NCBI GenBank assembly: GCA_030603365.1
Contig: JAUVXV010000012.1
Span: 62,001-126,000, forward strand
Length of the DNA stretch: 64,000 nt
Source: Candidatus Heimdallarchaeota archaeon
GTDB lineage: Archaea > Asgardarchaeota > Heimdallarchaeia > Heimdallarchaeales > Heimdallarchaeaceae
Direction: 5' to 3'
Below, one piece after another: positions 27,696-37,232 of the stretch (positions are counted from its first letter, which is position 1; every line of letters begins with the position of its first letter). The translations under genes and the position numbers were made by a program. Below the pieces are notes generated by a model, which was given only the letters and a program-made list of their open reading frames with translations, did not search any database and had not been told where the DNA came from.

Positions 27696-27863
27696 TACAG
27701 CTATGTTAAGAACTGCATAGGTTTTTTTAAACTTTACCATTTACATATTATTCAAAAACAGTAATTTATATGAAGATTAGAAATGTGGAAACTAATATAT
27801 GTCTTCATTGCGCTAAAAAAAATTTGTGAAAAATTGCCTAGATTAGGTAACAAAACGATTTAT

Positions 27864-29522
27864 CTACAGTTTACCTTCTAATCTAGTAACTATTTCTGTC
27901 TTTTCGAGTTCTTTAGCTATCTCAAGTGCCTTGCTTAGATATTCTTTAGCTTTATCAGCTTGAGTAAAGAGAAAAATATTACCTATTTTTTCATAAACTC
28001 TCATCAAGCTTACATAATTTTCTAATTCTTGGAAAATAGAAATAACTGCCTGGTAATCTGCAAATGCTTTTTCTTGATTTTTCAAACTTTTTACATCTGC
28101 CACAATTTCTTTCAATAGTCCTTCATAATAAGGATTATTTCTTTTAGAAGCTATTTCTATGCCCTTTTTTGCGTACGAAGATGAAAGTTTGGGATTTCTA
28201 TCTCTCATTCCAAAAGCTAACTGATAGTGTTGGTACATCATTAAATCATATTGGAGAGTTGGATCTTCATCTTGATCTTTAAGTGCTAAAATCAATCTTT
28301 CAACCTTCTTATCTAATTTTTCTGCTCTCTTCATATTGCCAGTTTGTAGGGCAAGTAGTTGAGAACCTAAATAATTATAAAAAGAATTATTTTCCTTATC
28401 TTCCTTAGAATAAAGATCACCAATTTCCTCATACAATTTCGAATATTCAAGCAGATCTGTATCGTTAAGTTTTGAAATTTTATTCTCATCAAAAATATGT
28501 TCAGTGGTATTAATTTCGCTCATTTCGGATGAAATTAATTTGAGTTGTTTTTTCTCAATTCTTCTAGTGATATCAACAATTCCTGTACTAGCATAAATCT
28601 CAAAAACTTTTTTCGTACCAACTGTATCTTCGATTGGTTCTGGAATTGGTATGTTAAGGGAGTAAGATAAAGCATGACCTTTCTTAATTAGTTCTCTGAC
28701 ATATTCTAAAGCTGCTAAAATATCCTCAAATTCATCAATATTCTGAATAGCTTGAAGATTATTCTTTGCATCCATTAGATTAGTAAATGCACCACTAAAA
28801 TCTCTCTGTACAATATTAACCAAACCCATCCGATATTTTATGATACCAACTGCTTTTTTATCTGATATATCTTCAAAGAACCCGATATTTTCTTCATAAA
28901 GTGAATAAGCTTGTTCTTTCTCTGTTTCAAAGAAACAATGTGCAAGATCTATAGAATTTTCTGCATAATAGTCTTTTTCACCCAATTCATTTGCTAGATC
29001 TCTAGCTTGATTAAAAACTACCGCAGCATCTTTCAAATCAAAATTTTTCAAATTTCTGCCAAAAGCAGAGAGACTCAATAAATGAAGCTTCTTATCCTCC
29101 GATCGTCTAGCTTCACTTACAGCAAGAAGATAATATTCTGTTGCTTCTTGATGTTTCTGTTCAGATGTCAAAAGTGTCGCGATTAGTGAAGATATTTTTG
29201 CTGTAAGGTAGTGAGCATCAAGTCTTTTTCCCTCATTGATGAGATTAGATGCTTTCTCAATAACACTACGAATTTCCCCTTCTTTTACTTCTTCCAATAA
29301 TTGATTGTATTTCTTTTCAAGTTCTTCTGTTTCATCTACAACTTTGTCTTCATATGTAATAATCATATCTGACTGTGATAACCCTACTTGTTCATTCTCA
29401 GGAATATCTTCTAAACCCTCAATATCACTTATTTCTTCCATTTCTAGTGCGAATTCTTCCATCGAATCAAGATCTTCAAGTTCTTCCTCCTCTAGATCTT
29501 CAATACTTCTTTCTTCATCCAT
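27864..29522 (-). CDS. TPR-repeat protein with acidic N-terminus
   Basis: The product (552 residues) starts with a strongly acidic segment (DLEEEELEDLDSMEEFALEM) and continues with many TPR-like helix pairs (for example ALEIAKELEKTEIVTRLE at the C-terminus and YEENIGFFEDISDKKAVGI in the middle). No signal or membrane segment is seen. ATG 29522 is preferred to ATG 29570: a TATA-like GTATAAGAAT overlaps the latter and GTGAA precedes the former. TPR arrays scaffold protein complexes; the partner is unknown. A shorter TPR protein is encoded at 22103. Confidence 0.7.
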   Translation of the reverse strand: MDEERSIEDLEEEELEDLDSMEEFALEMEEISDIEGLEDIPENEQVGLSQSDMIITYEDKVVDETEELEKKYNQLLEEVKEGEIRSVIEKASNLINEGKRLDAHYLTAKISSLIATLLTSEQKHQEATEYYLLAVSEARRSEDKKLHLLSLSAFGRNLKNFDLKDAAVVFNQARDLANELGEKDYYAENSIDLAHCFFETEKEQAYSLYEENIGFFEDISDKKAVGIIKYRMGLVNIVQRDFSGAFTNLMDAKNNLQAIQNIDEFEDILAALEYVRELIKKGHALSYSLNIPIPEPIEDTVGTKKVFEIYASTGIVDITRRIEKKQLKLISSEMSEINTTEHIFDENKISKLNDTDLLEYSKLYEEIGDLYSKEDKENNSFYNYLGSQLLALQTGNMKRAEKLDKKVERLILALKDQDEDPTLQYDLMMYQHYQLAFGMRDRNPKLSSSYAKKGIEIASKRNNPYYEGLLKEIVADVKSLKNQEKAFADYQAVISIFQELENYVSLMRVYEKIGNIFLFTQADKAKEYLSKALEIAKELEKTEIVTRLEGKL

Positions 29523-29607
29523 TGTATTCACAATAGCTTTTGTTATAGTAATAACTTGAGAAGGAATCATTCTTATACTTATCCCTTTTTCTTCAAGAAA
29601 AAAACAA

Positions 29608-31605
29608 TTAGGTTTTCTTGCTTTTTCTATAATAATATAATAGAGGTAAGAATATAATTGAGGTTATGATGCTAAATGTAGATAAAGGAATGGTACTTGT
29701 TGGTATTGTCGGAGTAGGAGTTTCTGTTATAGTAGGAGTGGGAGTGGGAAATTCATAGTAACCAGCTGCAGCTAACCATTCAAGAGATTTGGTTTGATTG
29801 TATTCATATTGAAAACCGTCATAATAATAGTATGAAGTAAAAGGATAAACAACACTATGACAGTTAAAATACTCCCCACCATGCTCTTCTTGATTCATTT
29901 TTTCTCTATCAATTGCATGTATAATTGCTTTACGAACCGCTAATCCTCTTGTATACTCTTCTTTCCCTTCTTCAGTAAGATAAATGAAATTATTAGAACC
30001 TCCGATAAATGATCGTTTTAGATTGAATCCCATGAAGGAGAAACTTGCAGTAATAAATGATTGAACATCGAATCTAGGGTCTTCTTGAAGGAGTTTTCTT
30101 TCTGTAGGAAATATAGTCAACCCTGTCCAATCCAATATTCCAGCTTTAAATTCTGATAATTCTAATGAAGCGTCAGGAATGGCATGAACATTTATTGTGC
30201 TTATATTCAGATATTGAATAGATCCATCTTTTGCACCAATATTCATCCAATAAGGACTGTTTGTCAAAACTGTTTTTGAATCATGTATAAAATAATCTAG
30301 CAGATATTTTCCACAACCAAACGCAGATATGCTAAAAGACTTCCATGTATCAGTAGCAACTATTTCTGGATAAAGTCCAATGCATCTGACTCCTCCAGCA
30401 GTATATGTTATTGTTGAATCTGTTGAATTAAGGAAAAACTCCGGTAGAATCTCAAAAGACATCCTATGCCAAAAATCACTATAAATTTCTTCTTCTGGAG
30501 TGGAATAGTCTTCGTCCACATGAATATGAAATGCAAGTTCATTTAGAGGGTCGATATAGATGTCTGATATCCAATTATGATAAATTGTACTATTGCTTAC
30601 AATTGGATTATTCCAAGCTAAAAATGTAAAAACTGCATCTTTTGCGGTTACTTGCTGATTGGTTCCATTACTATATTCTCCTTTTAATCCAACCATTAAT
30701 TCTCCATCAGTGATTGTTTCCAAAGGAGGGGAAATTGCTGTTCGTACAGTAACATTGTAAGAGGGGTTCCAAAACAGATTATCTCGCAAAAAGAATTTGT
30801 AATGGGTAGCATTAATCATCTCCCAATCATGTACTAAACCTGAACTTGAAGGTACTAAATAAGGACTAAATTGTAAAATGGGTTCAGCCATCAAACTCCA
30901 GATGAAAGCACTGGAAGTATCATCATGAATTAGAGGATTTAAATCCCTCCAATTTGCGTCTGCCATGTTAAATTCATCTAAAGAAACTTGTCCTTCATGA
31001 TAACCATCATAGTACATATATGGTAAGGAATCTACAATACCCCAACTCACATTATATTCTTCTGTATTTGCCCAAGTTCCTACATAGCTTTTAGGAGCAT
31101 ACAAAGGCATGAGAGGGATGATTTTATCCATCATAAGCTCTTGCCATTCATAATAGATTGGTCTTCTCTCTGAAGGCTCTATTAATGTCACACCAAGATT
31201 CTGTAAATATTCGCTTTCATTATAATAGGGAAGGTTATAATCTAATTGAAATATATTAAGTGAACCATCTGCAGTATAAACAGATCTCATATCTGGTGAA
31301 GAACCTCCACCTGATAAACCAACCACAACCAAATCAAAATCATGAGTAAGTAATAAAGTTCCAACAAAAACTGACCACTCTTCAACTTTAACTGTAACCT
31401 GTATACCAATTTTACTTAAATCATGGGAGATATGGAAACCATAATCTGGTCTAACTCCTCCACCACTAGTTTTGAAAGTTAGATAAGCTATTGGCACAGA
31501 GAAATCTGCATTAATGAAAGGTGTTCCAATGTTTGTAGAACTAACAAATAATCCGAAAGAGAATAGAATCAAAAAAATAGTTTTTCTCTTATTCTTCTTA
31601 CTCAT
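29608..31605 (-). CDS. Solute-binding protein, family 5 type, circularly permuted (paralogue 1)
   Basis: The 665-residue product starts with a signal peptide (KRKTIFLILFSFGLFVSS). Blocks of family 5 (Dpp/Opp-type) solute-binding proteins appear in the order C-A-B. First, about 40-200, comes the normally C-terminal part (GIQVTVKVEEW, DFDLVVVGLSGG). Then, about 218-327, comes the normal N-terminal part (LNPLIHDDTSSAF, TAKDAVFTF), then the middle part (SELSEFKAGILDWTG-like region and AVRKAIIHAIDREKMNQ). It ends with a Pro/Thr linker and a C-terminal helix with tail YYRKSKKT. ATG 31605 is chosen as it starts the signal peptide. It should bind peptides or similar solutes outside the cell. No permease or ATPase is nearby. 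It lacks the Ig-like insert of its three paralogues. Confidence 0.85.
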   Translation of the reverse strand: MSKKNKRKTIFLILFSFGLFVSSTNIGTPFINADFSVPIAYLTFKTSGGGVRPDYGFHISHDLSKIGIQVTVKVEEWSVFVGTLLLTHDFDLVVVGLSGGGSSPDMRSVYTADGSLNIFQLDYNLPYYNESEYLQNLGVTLIEPSERRPIYYEWQELMMDKIIPLMPLYAPKSYVGTWANTEEYNVSWGIVDSLPYMYYDGYHEGQVSLDEFNMADANWRDLNPLIHDDTSSAFIWSLMAEPILQFSPYLVPSSSGLVHDWEMINATHYKFFLRDNLFWNPSYNVTVRTAISPPLETITDGELMVGLKGEYSNGTNQQVTAKDAVFTFLAWNNPIVSNSTIYHNWISDIYIDPLNELAFHIHVDEDYSTPEEEIYSDFWHRMSFEILPEFFLNSTDSTITYTAGGVRCIGLYPEIVATDTWKSFSISAFGCGKYLLDYFIHDSKTVLTNSPYWMNIGAKDGSIQYLNISTINVHAIPDASLELSEFKAGILDWTGLTIFPTERKLLQEDPRFDVQSFITASFSFMGFNLKRSFIGGSNNFIYLTEEGKEEYTRGLAVRKAIIHAIDREKMNQEEHGGEYFNCHSVVYPFTSYYYYDGFQYEYNQTKSLEWLAAAGYYEFPTPTPTITETPTPTIPTSTIPLSTFSIITSIIFLPLLYYYRKSKKT

Positions 31606-31659
31606 ATTTATCAAATATACAATAATCTCACTTATTAAATACATTTGTTCAAGACATTA

Positions 31660-32031
31660 TCAAGACTTTTTTATGACATTTCTCAAAGAATTAATCCATG
31701 TATCCAAATCATTTACAAGCCAAGCAAGTGAATCTGATTGTCTCTCGATATTTGTGAATTCCACCTTAAGTAATTTTCTTGATTTTGTTTTTCCTAAATG
31801 ACCTTTAGTAGTTTTAGCTTCATAGATTAAATTTAAAGGAATATGAAAATCTTTTCTAGGTAGATACATTCCAAAATAAAGCTCCTCTTCAGTAAGTATC
31901 AATAAACCATTTCCTCTAACCTGACCTATATCTAAAGATTCTTGCCTAAAAGAATTAGCAGAACTAGGTCCTAGAATAAGTGAAGAGTTGTCAAATTTAT
32001 TAATTATTTGTTGTTTTCTTTTCTTGAACAT
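31660..32031 (-). CDS. PH-like (GRAM-type) domain protein
   Basis: The 123-residue product looks like a single PH/GRAM-like domain: strands NGLLILTEEELYFGMYLP, the loop with IPLNLIYEAKTTKG, a strand LLKVEFTN and a final amphipathic helix LDTWINSLRNVIKK. Such small domains bind lipids or proteins at membranes. It follows the alpha/beta hydrolase gene by 11 bases on the minus strand, so the two form an operon. The family assignment is from pattern only. Confidence 0.55.
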   Translation of the reverse strand: MFKKRKQQIINKFDNSSLILGPSSANSFRQESLDIGQVRGNGLLILTEEELYFGMYLPRKDFHIPLNLIYEAKTTKGHLGKTKSRKLLKVEFTNIERQSDSLAWLVNDLDTWINSLRNVIKKS

Positions 32032-32042
32032 AGTTTCAACCT

Positions 32043-32903
32043 TTATTTTTTCTTCAGATATTCCAAAATTGTATCTAGCATAGGTTTAGAGTGAGTATTT
32101 TTGTTTGTCTTCAAATCGATATATTCAGAATTCTTTATCATCTGGGTAATTTCTTGAGTAATTTCTGTATTATGTAATCTGTCAACACTCTCATCAACAA
32201 TGAGAACTCGATTGTCAATTCCTTTATATACATCCCAGAAATCTCTCTGAGCAAAATATTTTGAAGCTCTTTTCCATTTTATTGGATCTGATTCTCTTAT
32301 CGAACGAGCATACTTAGCACCGTGTTCTTCATCTTCAGCTTTAAAATTCTTGACCCACCAAATGCCAATAATTTTTACTATCGAACTTAGCCATAGAGGG
32401 ACAATTACAATTAGGATTCTTATTGAACGAGGGATGGGTACTTTTTCAATTGGACCAATAAACACACTAAGGTAAGGATCAATCATACCGTTCTTGAGCA
32501 TATAAGCTACTAACATGGCACTGAAAGAGGAAGTAAGCATTACTACTTTTTCTTGTTTCAAATCTAAAAATTCAAAAATTTCTTTTATGTCTAAAGCGAA
32601 TCTCTCAATATCGAACTCAGCAGTTTTAGTGATTTTACTAGATCCCTTTTCTCTCGTTTCAATGTACAAAATATTGAAATGCTTTTGGGCATCTAAAAGG
32701 AAATTGTCCCATCCCAATACTAAAGAAACCCATCCAGCTACTAAAACAAGTGTAAAAGGGTCTTTTTTAACAGCTTTAGTTAAGCTTTGAAGTATTCTTA
32801 TTTCAGAACCATCAGAAACTTGTACATAAGAAATTTCTGCTGTTTTTTCATACTCAGCAAGAGAAATAAGATCGAATTTTGCATCTGCCTTTTTTTTACT
32901 CAT
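32043..32903 (-). CDS. Alpha/beta hydrolase-like protein
   Basis: The 286-residue product follows the alpha/beta hydrolase pattern: LVLVAGWVS (oxyanion region, about 53-60), a nucleophile-elbow segment LTSSFSAML (Ser about 128, with Ser/Ala/Met instead of the usual glycines), an acidic residue in LIVDESVD, and a His near the C-terminus in THSKPML. A hydrophobic stretch (about 160-185) may contact membrane. Activity is plausible but the elbow is unusual. It heads a two-gene unit with the PH-like gene 11 bases downstream. Confidence 0.6.
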   Translation of the reverse strand: MSKKKADAKFDLISLAEYEKTAEISYVQVSDGSEIRILQSLTKAVKKDPFTLVLVAGWVSLVLGWDNFLLDAQKHFNILYIETREKGSSKITKTAEFDIERFALDIKEIFEFLDLKQEKVVMLTSSFSAMLVAYMLKNGMIDPYLSVFIGPIEKVPIPRSIRILIVIVPLWLSSIVKIIGIWWVKNFKAEDEEHGAKYARSIRESDPIKWKRASKYFAQRDFWDVYKGIDNRVLIVDESVDRLHNTEITQEITQMIKNSEYIDLKTNKNTHSKPMLDTILEYLKKK

Positions 32904-32986
32904 ATTTATAGTTTGATTTTCTTAAATTTAAATATTACACAATAATCTAGGTAAAAATTTAAAAGAAAGAAAAAAAATGTTAAATC

Positions 32987-33796
32987 ATGATTTTTGATGC
33001 AATTATTCTTGCAGGAAAAAGTGAAAAAGATAACGAGTTGATTCAAAAAGAAAAGGTATTTTCAAAACCTTTTTTAAAATTAGGAGACAAAATGTTTCTT
33101 GAACACCAAGTTGAAGTTCTTCGGCAAATAGATGGAATGAGAAATATCTACATTAGTGGAATGTCAGAAAAAGAATGGAAAACCAAATTACCTGCACCAG
33201 TTATTTTTGATGAATTTGAAGCAGATATTATCGAAAAATTAAGACATTTTAGACGTGATATTTTCACACCTGATACTGAACCTGATTATGTAATTATAGT
33301 ATCCAGTGATATTCCATTAATCACCAAAGAAGCCATCGAAAGATTTTTGGAAAAATGTAAACAATCAACTGATGGTGAGTTAAAAGCTTTATATTACATG
33401 AGCCTTATTGATGAAAAAGTGATGACCAGTAAGTTTCCAGAATCAAATAGAACTTACTTAAAACTTAGGGATGTAAAATGGTGTGCTGGAGATATGATGG
33501 TAGCCAAACCTTCCATTATTGATTCTCATGGAGATGTTCTAGATCAACTTGTTAACAATAGGAAATCAGTATTCAAGTCATTGTTTGTTCTAAGTCCCAT
33601 GACTGTAATAAAAATTGCTATTGGCAGATTAACGATGGATGGTTTTAATGATGCTATTAACAAATACCTATTCAAGAGACCAGACTCGTGTATAGGAGTA
33701 CTTGCTGATGATCCAGAACTTGGAATGGATGTTGATAAACCATTTCAACTAGATATTGTAAGGGAGTATTATGAAAAAATAAGTAGAAATGATTAA
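32987..33796 (+). CDS. MobA-like NTP transferase domain protein (paralogue of 5792)
   Basis: The 269-residue product parallels the 5792 protein motif by motif: AIILAGKSEKD, KPFLKLGDKMFLE, NIYISGMSEKEW, VSSDIPLI (acidic metal site), FPESNRTYLKL, CAGDMMVA, and the C-terminal GVLADDPELGMDVDKPFQ. It is a GT-A-type nucleotidyltransferase with a conserved but modified N-terminal loop (LAGKSEKD for LAGGxSxRMG). The gene is divergent from the hydrolase gene and ends 2 bases from the convergent DegV gene. The substrate is unknown, and the two copies may act on related compounds. Confidence 0.75.
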   Translation: MIFDAIILAGKSEKDNELIQKEKVFSKPFLKLGDKMFLEHQVEVLRQIDGMRNIYISGMSEKEWKTKLPAPVIFDEFEADIIEKLRHFRRDIFTPDTEPDYVIIVSSDIPLITKEAIERFLEKCKQSTDGELKALYYMSLIDEKVMTSKFPESNRTYLKLRDVKWCAGDMMVAKPSIIDSHGDVLDQLVNNRKSVFKSLFVLSPMTVIKIAIGRLTMDGFNDAINKYLFKRPDSCIGVLADDPELGMDVDKPFQLDIVREYYEKISRND

Positions 33797-33798
33797 AC

Positions 33799-34659
33799 TT
33801 ACATAATAGGAAAAACAGCAGCCATAACTGCTCCAATCCCCACAGAAACAATAATTGCAGAACTAATTTGCCAATGGAAAGTTTCATTGATTTCTAAGGT
33901 ATTCTTAATTTTTCTTTCTAGCTTTTCTGCAAGCTCTGGAGCACCCGAATGAAGAATAATTAGATTGTAATCAACTTCGATTGAAGTTTTCTTTCTTATT
34001 TCTGATACCATATTTCTTATTGCCCCTTCATATCCTAATCCACCGCCAAATCCCAGAACGCCTTCATCTAGTTTTACTTTGTATATTGGTTTTATCTTGA
34101 ATAATGTTGTTGCTAAAGAGATTGGTAATGTTCTTTTTATTTTTCCTGATTTAAACAAATTCTCAAAGTCATTAGAAAAACCAATTGTATAGATTAAGTT
34201 TTTAATAGTATCAAATTGTTTGAAAATTTCATCTATTGTTTTATTTTCTTCAAGCATTTGATTGGCTGTAAATATGAAAGGAGCTTGGCTTGGTCCAGCT
34301 AATTGAGTTGGATAATAATGGATTTTTAATTTATCGGAAACTCTTTTAGAAGCAATTCTTACTGAATTAACTTGATTAGAGATTTTAGGTGTCATAAATG
34401 GATAGAGAATTTCCTTATGTCCTTCTTCTATGATCTCTTCAAAAAGTTCAAGAGCTTGATGAGGAGAGGCAAAACTAGTTGTTGGAAAAGGTTCAAGAGA
34501 TGGGAATATTTCCATAAATTTGTTAATATCCACTTCAGACAATTCTTTTTTCATTTCTCCATTAACTGCAACATTTATCTCTAGAACTGATGTCTTGTTC
34601 TTTTGTAAGTATTCTAAGGGAATCTGAGAGGTTGAATCTACCATCAATTTCATTTTCAT
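33799..34659 (-). CDS. DegV-family protein (copy 1)
   Basis: The 286-residue product fits the DegV (FakB-type) fatty-acid-binding family: N-terminal LMVDSTSQIPLEY, the TSFASPHQAL motif (normal TSQPS-type lipid head-group site), a gap region HYYPTQLAGPSQ, the FKSGKIKRT block and a C-terminal IGIGAVMAAVFP. In characterised members these proteins carry a fatty acid for phosphorylation by FakA; no fakA is seen here and archaea use few fatty acids, so the natural lipid is uncertain. It and the 34820 and 36022 genes form a local family. The frame has two close ATGs (34659 and 34653). Confidence 0.85.
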   Translation of the reverse strand: MKMKLMVDSTSQIPLEYLQKNKTSVLEINVAVNGEMKKELSEVDINKFMEIFPSLEPFPTTSFASPHQALELFEEIIEEGHKEILYPFMTPKISNQVNSVRIASKRVSDKLKIHYYPTQLAGPSQAPFIFTANQMLEENKTIDEIFKQFDTIKNLIYTIGFSNDFENLFKSGKIKRTLPISLATTLFKIKPIYKVKLDEGVLGFGGGLGYEGAIRNMVSEIRKKTSIEVDYNLIILHSGAPELAEKLERKIKNTLEINETFHWQISSAIIVSVGIGAVMAAVFPIM

Positions 34660-34819
34660 AGCAATTTCTGAAAGAATAAATCATTTAAAAAAATATCTAA
34701 TTGAATACGAATATATCTAATTAATTATATGAAAATGGAAACATTCTTTTACAAAAACACAAGTACAATTATGAAATTATAAAAGTGAAAAGAAAAAAGA
34801 GAAAAAAAGTAATTTCAAG

Positions 34820-35692
34820 TTATTTGATTGAATCTAATGTAGGATAAAGTGTAACCATTGCAGTGCCATAACCAAGTGTATTTCCAACACATGGTGACAT
34901 TTGCCAGTATTTCACACTTTCAATTTTCCTGATTTTCTTAAGGCTTTCCTCAAGTTTCTTTCCTAGTTTTTCATTTTTGACATGAGATATTATCATATTA
35001 TAGGTTATATTGGCATCTGTTTTCTCTTCTGCAGCTTGAGTGATTTTCTTAATCGATCCACCAAAACCTGCACCAGCACCACCACTAGAAAAACCTTTAT
35101 CTTGTTCACTTGCATAGATAGGCTTCAAACTCATCAATGAAGAAATCATGGACATTTTTACAGTCTTCTTAATTCTTCCTGTTCTGAACAAAATATCAAA
35201 ACTGGTAGAAATACCATTAGAAAAAATGAGCGGTTTCATTTTATCAAGAGTTTTTGTTATAGTTGCAATAGATTCACCCTTCTCAAGTAATTCTTGAGCA
35301 TAAAGTATGAAAGGAGCCTGACTTGTAGCAGAATATTCGGTTGGATAATAATGAACTTTGAGTTTATCTTTTACTTTTTTGTATCCAACTTGTACAGGTG
35401 ATATCTGATTTGACATTGTAGGGGTCAAATAAAGATAAAGTGCCTCCTTGTAACCTTCATCAATAATTTGTTCGAATACTTCTAGAGCATCTTGAGGGTT
35501 AGCAACAGAAGTTTTGGGTACGGGATTCATTTTCGCCATTTTAGAAACAAAATCTTCATAGTCAACTTCTGATAACTCTTTAAAGTGTTCACCATCCAGT
35601 TCTATAGTGGGTTCAAAGAAAATAATATTCTTTTCTTTAGCGTATTCAATTGGAATCTGAGATGTTGAATCGGTAATTATTTTTACTTTCAT
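34820..35692 (-). CDS. DegV-family protein (copy 2)
   Basis: The 290-residue product has the same landmarks as its neighbours: IITDSTSQIPIEYA, TSVANPQDAL, HYYPTEYSATSQAP, FRTGRIKKT, a Gly-rich GGAGAGFGGSIKK and the ending LGYGTAMVTLYPT. It shares with copy 1 the HYYPT replacement of the usual VxDS strand. It lies 160 bases upstream of copy 1 on the same strand with its own leader (GAAATTAT region), so separate promoters are possible. The role is taken from the family: binding of an acyl chain. Confidence 0.85.
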   Translation of the reverse strand: MKVKIITDSTSQIPIEYAKEKNIIFFEPTIELDGEHFKELSEVDYEDFVSKMAKMNPVPKTSVANPQDALEVFEQIIDEGYKEALYLYLTPTMSNQISPVQVGYKKVKDKLKVHYYPTEYSATSQAPFILYAQELLEKGESIATITKTLDKMKPLIFSNGISTSFDILFRTGRIKKTVKMSMISSLMSLKPIYASEQDKGFSSGGAGAGFGGSIKKITQAAEEKTDANITYNMIISHVKNEKLGKKLEESLKKIRKIESVKYWQMSPCVGNTLGYGTAMVTLYPTLDSIK

Positions 35693-36021
35693 AGATACCG
35701 ATTTCCAACAACTTTAGAGATATTTAAAGTTTATCTAATTTTATAAAAAAACATAACAGTAATTTCAAAAGATTGGATTTACTTGCAAGAAATATTTCTC
35801 TTACTCCTGAATTTATTATCTTCTTTTCCTTCCTTAATATTTACTCTGCGAATACAACTTTCGAAAAGATTAACTGACATTATTGGAGAGAATTTTTACT
35901 ATCAATCTAAATGCTAATGTTAAATAACAATATTTGTAAAGATTTTTACGATCTTTAATCATTCAAAAACAATGTATGACTACTTAATATAGTTTAAATA
36001 TAATAAAGAAAAAAAAACTTG
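35693..36021. other. Intergenic region between divergent DegV genes
   Basis: About 330 bases with no credible reading frame. It is very AT-rich and holds the promoters of the two divergent DegV genes. A 24-base stretch at about 35762-35785 resembles one at about 37184-37207 (three or four mismatches). I see no RNA gene. Confidence 0.5.
35991..36002 (+). promoter_or_regulatory. TATA box of the plus-strand DegV gene
   Basis: AGTTTAAATATA is centred about 25 bases before the ATG at 36022. The transcript would be leaderless, since no ribosome-binding site precedes the ATG. Confidence 0.5.
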
Positions 36022-36888
36022 ATGAAAATTAAAATCACGACAGATGTAACTACTAGTATCCCAAAGGAAATTGCTGATAAAAATGACATAGAATTTGTTG
36101 AATTTTATTTAAATATAAATGGAAAACCAACAAAAGAATTATCAGAGATAAACAGAGAGAAGTTCATGAATGAAGCTAAATTCATGACTCCTTATCCTAC
36201 TTCCAATTTTCCTAGCCCACAAAATTATCTTGAAGCATTTCAGAAAGTTGAGGATAATGGATATGATGAGATTCTCCATATAGGTCTTAGTTTGAATATC
36301 TCTGGAGCATTAAATTCAGCTAGAGTTGCTGCTAAGAGAATTAAGAAAACTAAGATTACTGTTTATGATAGTGGTATAATGGGACCCAGTCAAGGTACGA
36401 TGGTTCTAATGGCTAGAAAGCTATTAAAGAAAGGTAAAAGTGTTGAAGAAGTAATTAAATATTTAGAATCTGAGAAACTAAAAATTTATGGTGCAGGATG
36501 TTCGGAAAATTTTGATATCCTTTTCAAAACAGGAAGAGTAAAGAAAGGTGCAGGCATCACTGTTATGTCTTCACTTATGAGACTTAAACCTTTGTTTGAA
36601 CTGAATTTTGAAAAAGGTGTAACAGGAATAGGAGGAGGAATGGGTTTTAGAGGGGCTATTAAAAAAATAGTTGCCAATATAATTGAAAAAACTGATGATA
36701 AAATAACATATGATCTTTTTATGACTGATGCTGGAGCACCTAAATTACTTAAGCGATTAGAAGAAGAGATTGTTAAAGTAAGAAAGATTAAAAATATTCA
36801 TTACTGGCCTATGGTTTCTATGATGATTCATACTTGTGGAAAAGGTTCAATAATAGGAACTTTAAGTCCAACACTAGATGAGATTTAG
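36022..36888 (+). CDS. DegV-family protein (copy 3)
   Basis: The product (288 residues) belongs to the same DegV/FakB-like family as the two minus-strand copies: TTDVTTSIPKEIA, TSNFPSPQNY, VYDSGIMGPSQG (here the normal YDS strand is kept), FKTGRVKKG, GGGMGFRGAIKK and a C-terminal CGKGSIIGTLSPT. The Asp-Ser of the first loop is Asp-Val. It starts at ATG 36022 behind a TATA box at about 35995; a TTG at 36019 is in frame. It is transcribed away from copy 2. A lipid-carrier role is inferred from the family. Confidence 0.87.
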   Translation: MKIKITTDVTTSIPKEIADKNDIEFVEFYLNINGKPTKELSEINREKFMNEAKFMTPYPTSNFPSPQNYLEAFQKVEDNGYDEILHIGLSLNISGALNSARVAAKRIKKTKITVYDSGIMGPSQGTMVLMARKLLKKGKSVEEVIKYLESEKLKIYGAGCSENFDILFKTGRVKKGAGITVMSSLMRLKPLFELNFEKGVTGIGGGMGFRGAIKKIVANIIEKTDDKITYDLFMTDAGAPKLLKRLEEEIVKVRKIKNIHYWPMVSMMIHTCGKGSIIGTLSPTLDEI

Positions 36889-36899
36889 ATCTGTTTAGA

Positions 36900-37056
36900 A
36901 TATATCTGGTATATTTGTTTGAAAAAAAGTAAAAGAGTACATTGTAACTAGCTCCATCAAACCTCTTTAAGCTCTAGCTTAATTCCAATGAAAGTTACAA
37001 GAGTAAGTACAAGTAAAGTAGAACATGTTAGGTAAGCAAGTTAATACCAGATATAT
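36900..37056. repeat. Element bounded by a perfect 13-base inverted repeat
   Basis: ATATATCTGGTAT at 36900-36912 is the exact reverse complement of ATACCAGATATAT at 37044-37056. The 131 bases between have no reading frame. This may be a miniature element or a recombination or binding site; no target-site duplication is visible. Confidence 0.4.
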
Positions 37057-37232
37057 TTACCTAGAGGAAGTATGAATTGAACAGTAAGTACAAATATGTT
37101 AAGATATAGATTCTTCTGATTCCATGGAAACAAACTTCCATTGCTGGATATTGCTTCTTCTTTTTATTCAAGAATAAAAAGCAATTTCAAACGATTGGAG
37201 TTACTAAAAAGAAAAGAATAAGGAGAGTCTGA
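37057..37232. other. Remainder of the intergenic region before carS
   Basis: Non-coding, AT-rich. AGTAAGTACAA occurs here (about 37083) and in the inverted-repeat segment (about 37002). Nothing else is recognised. Confidence 0.4.
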
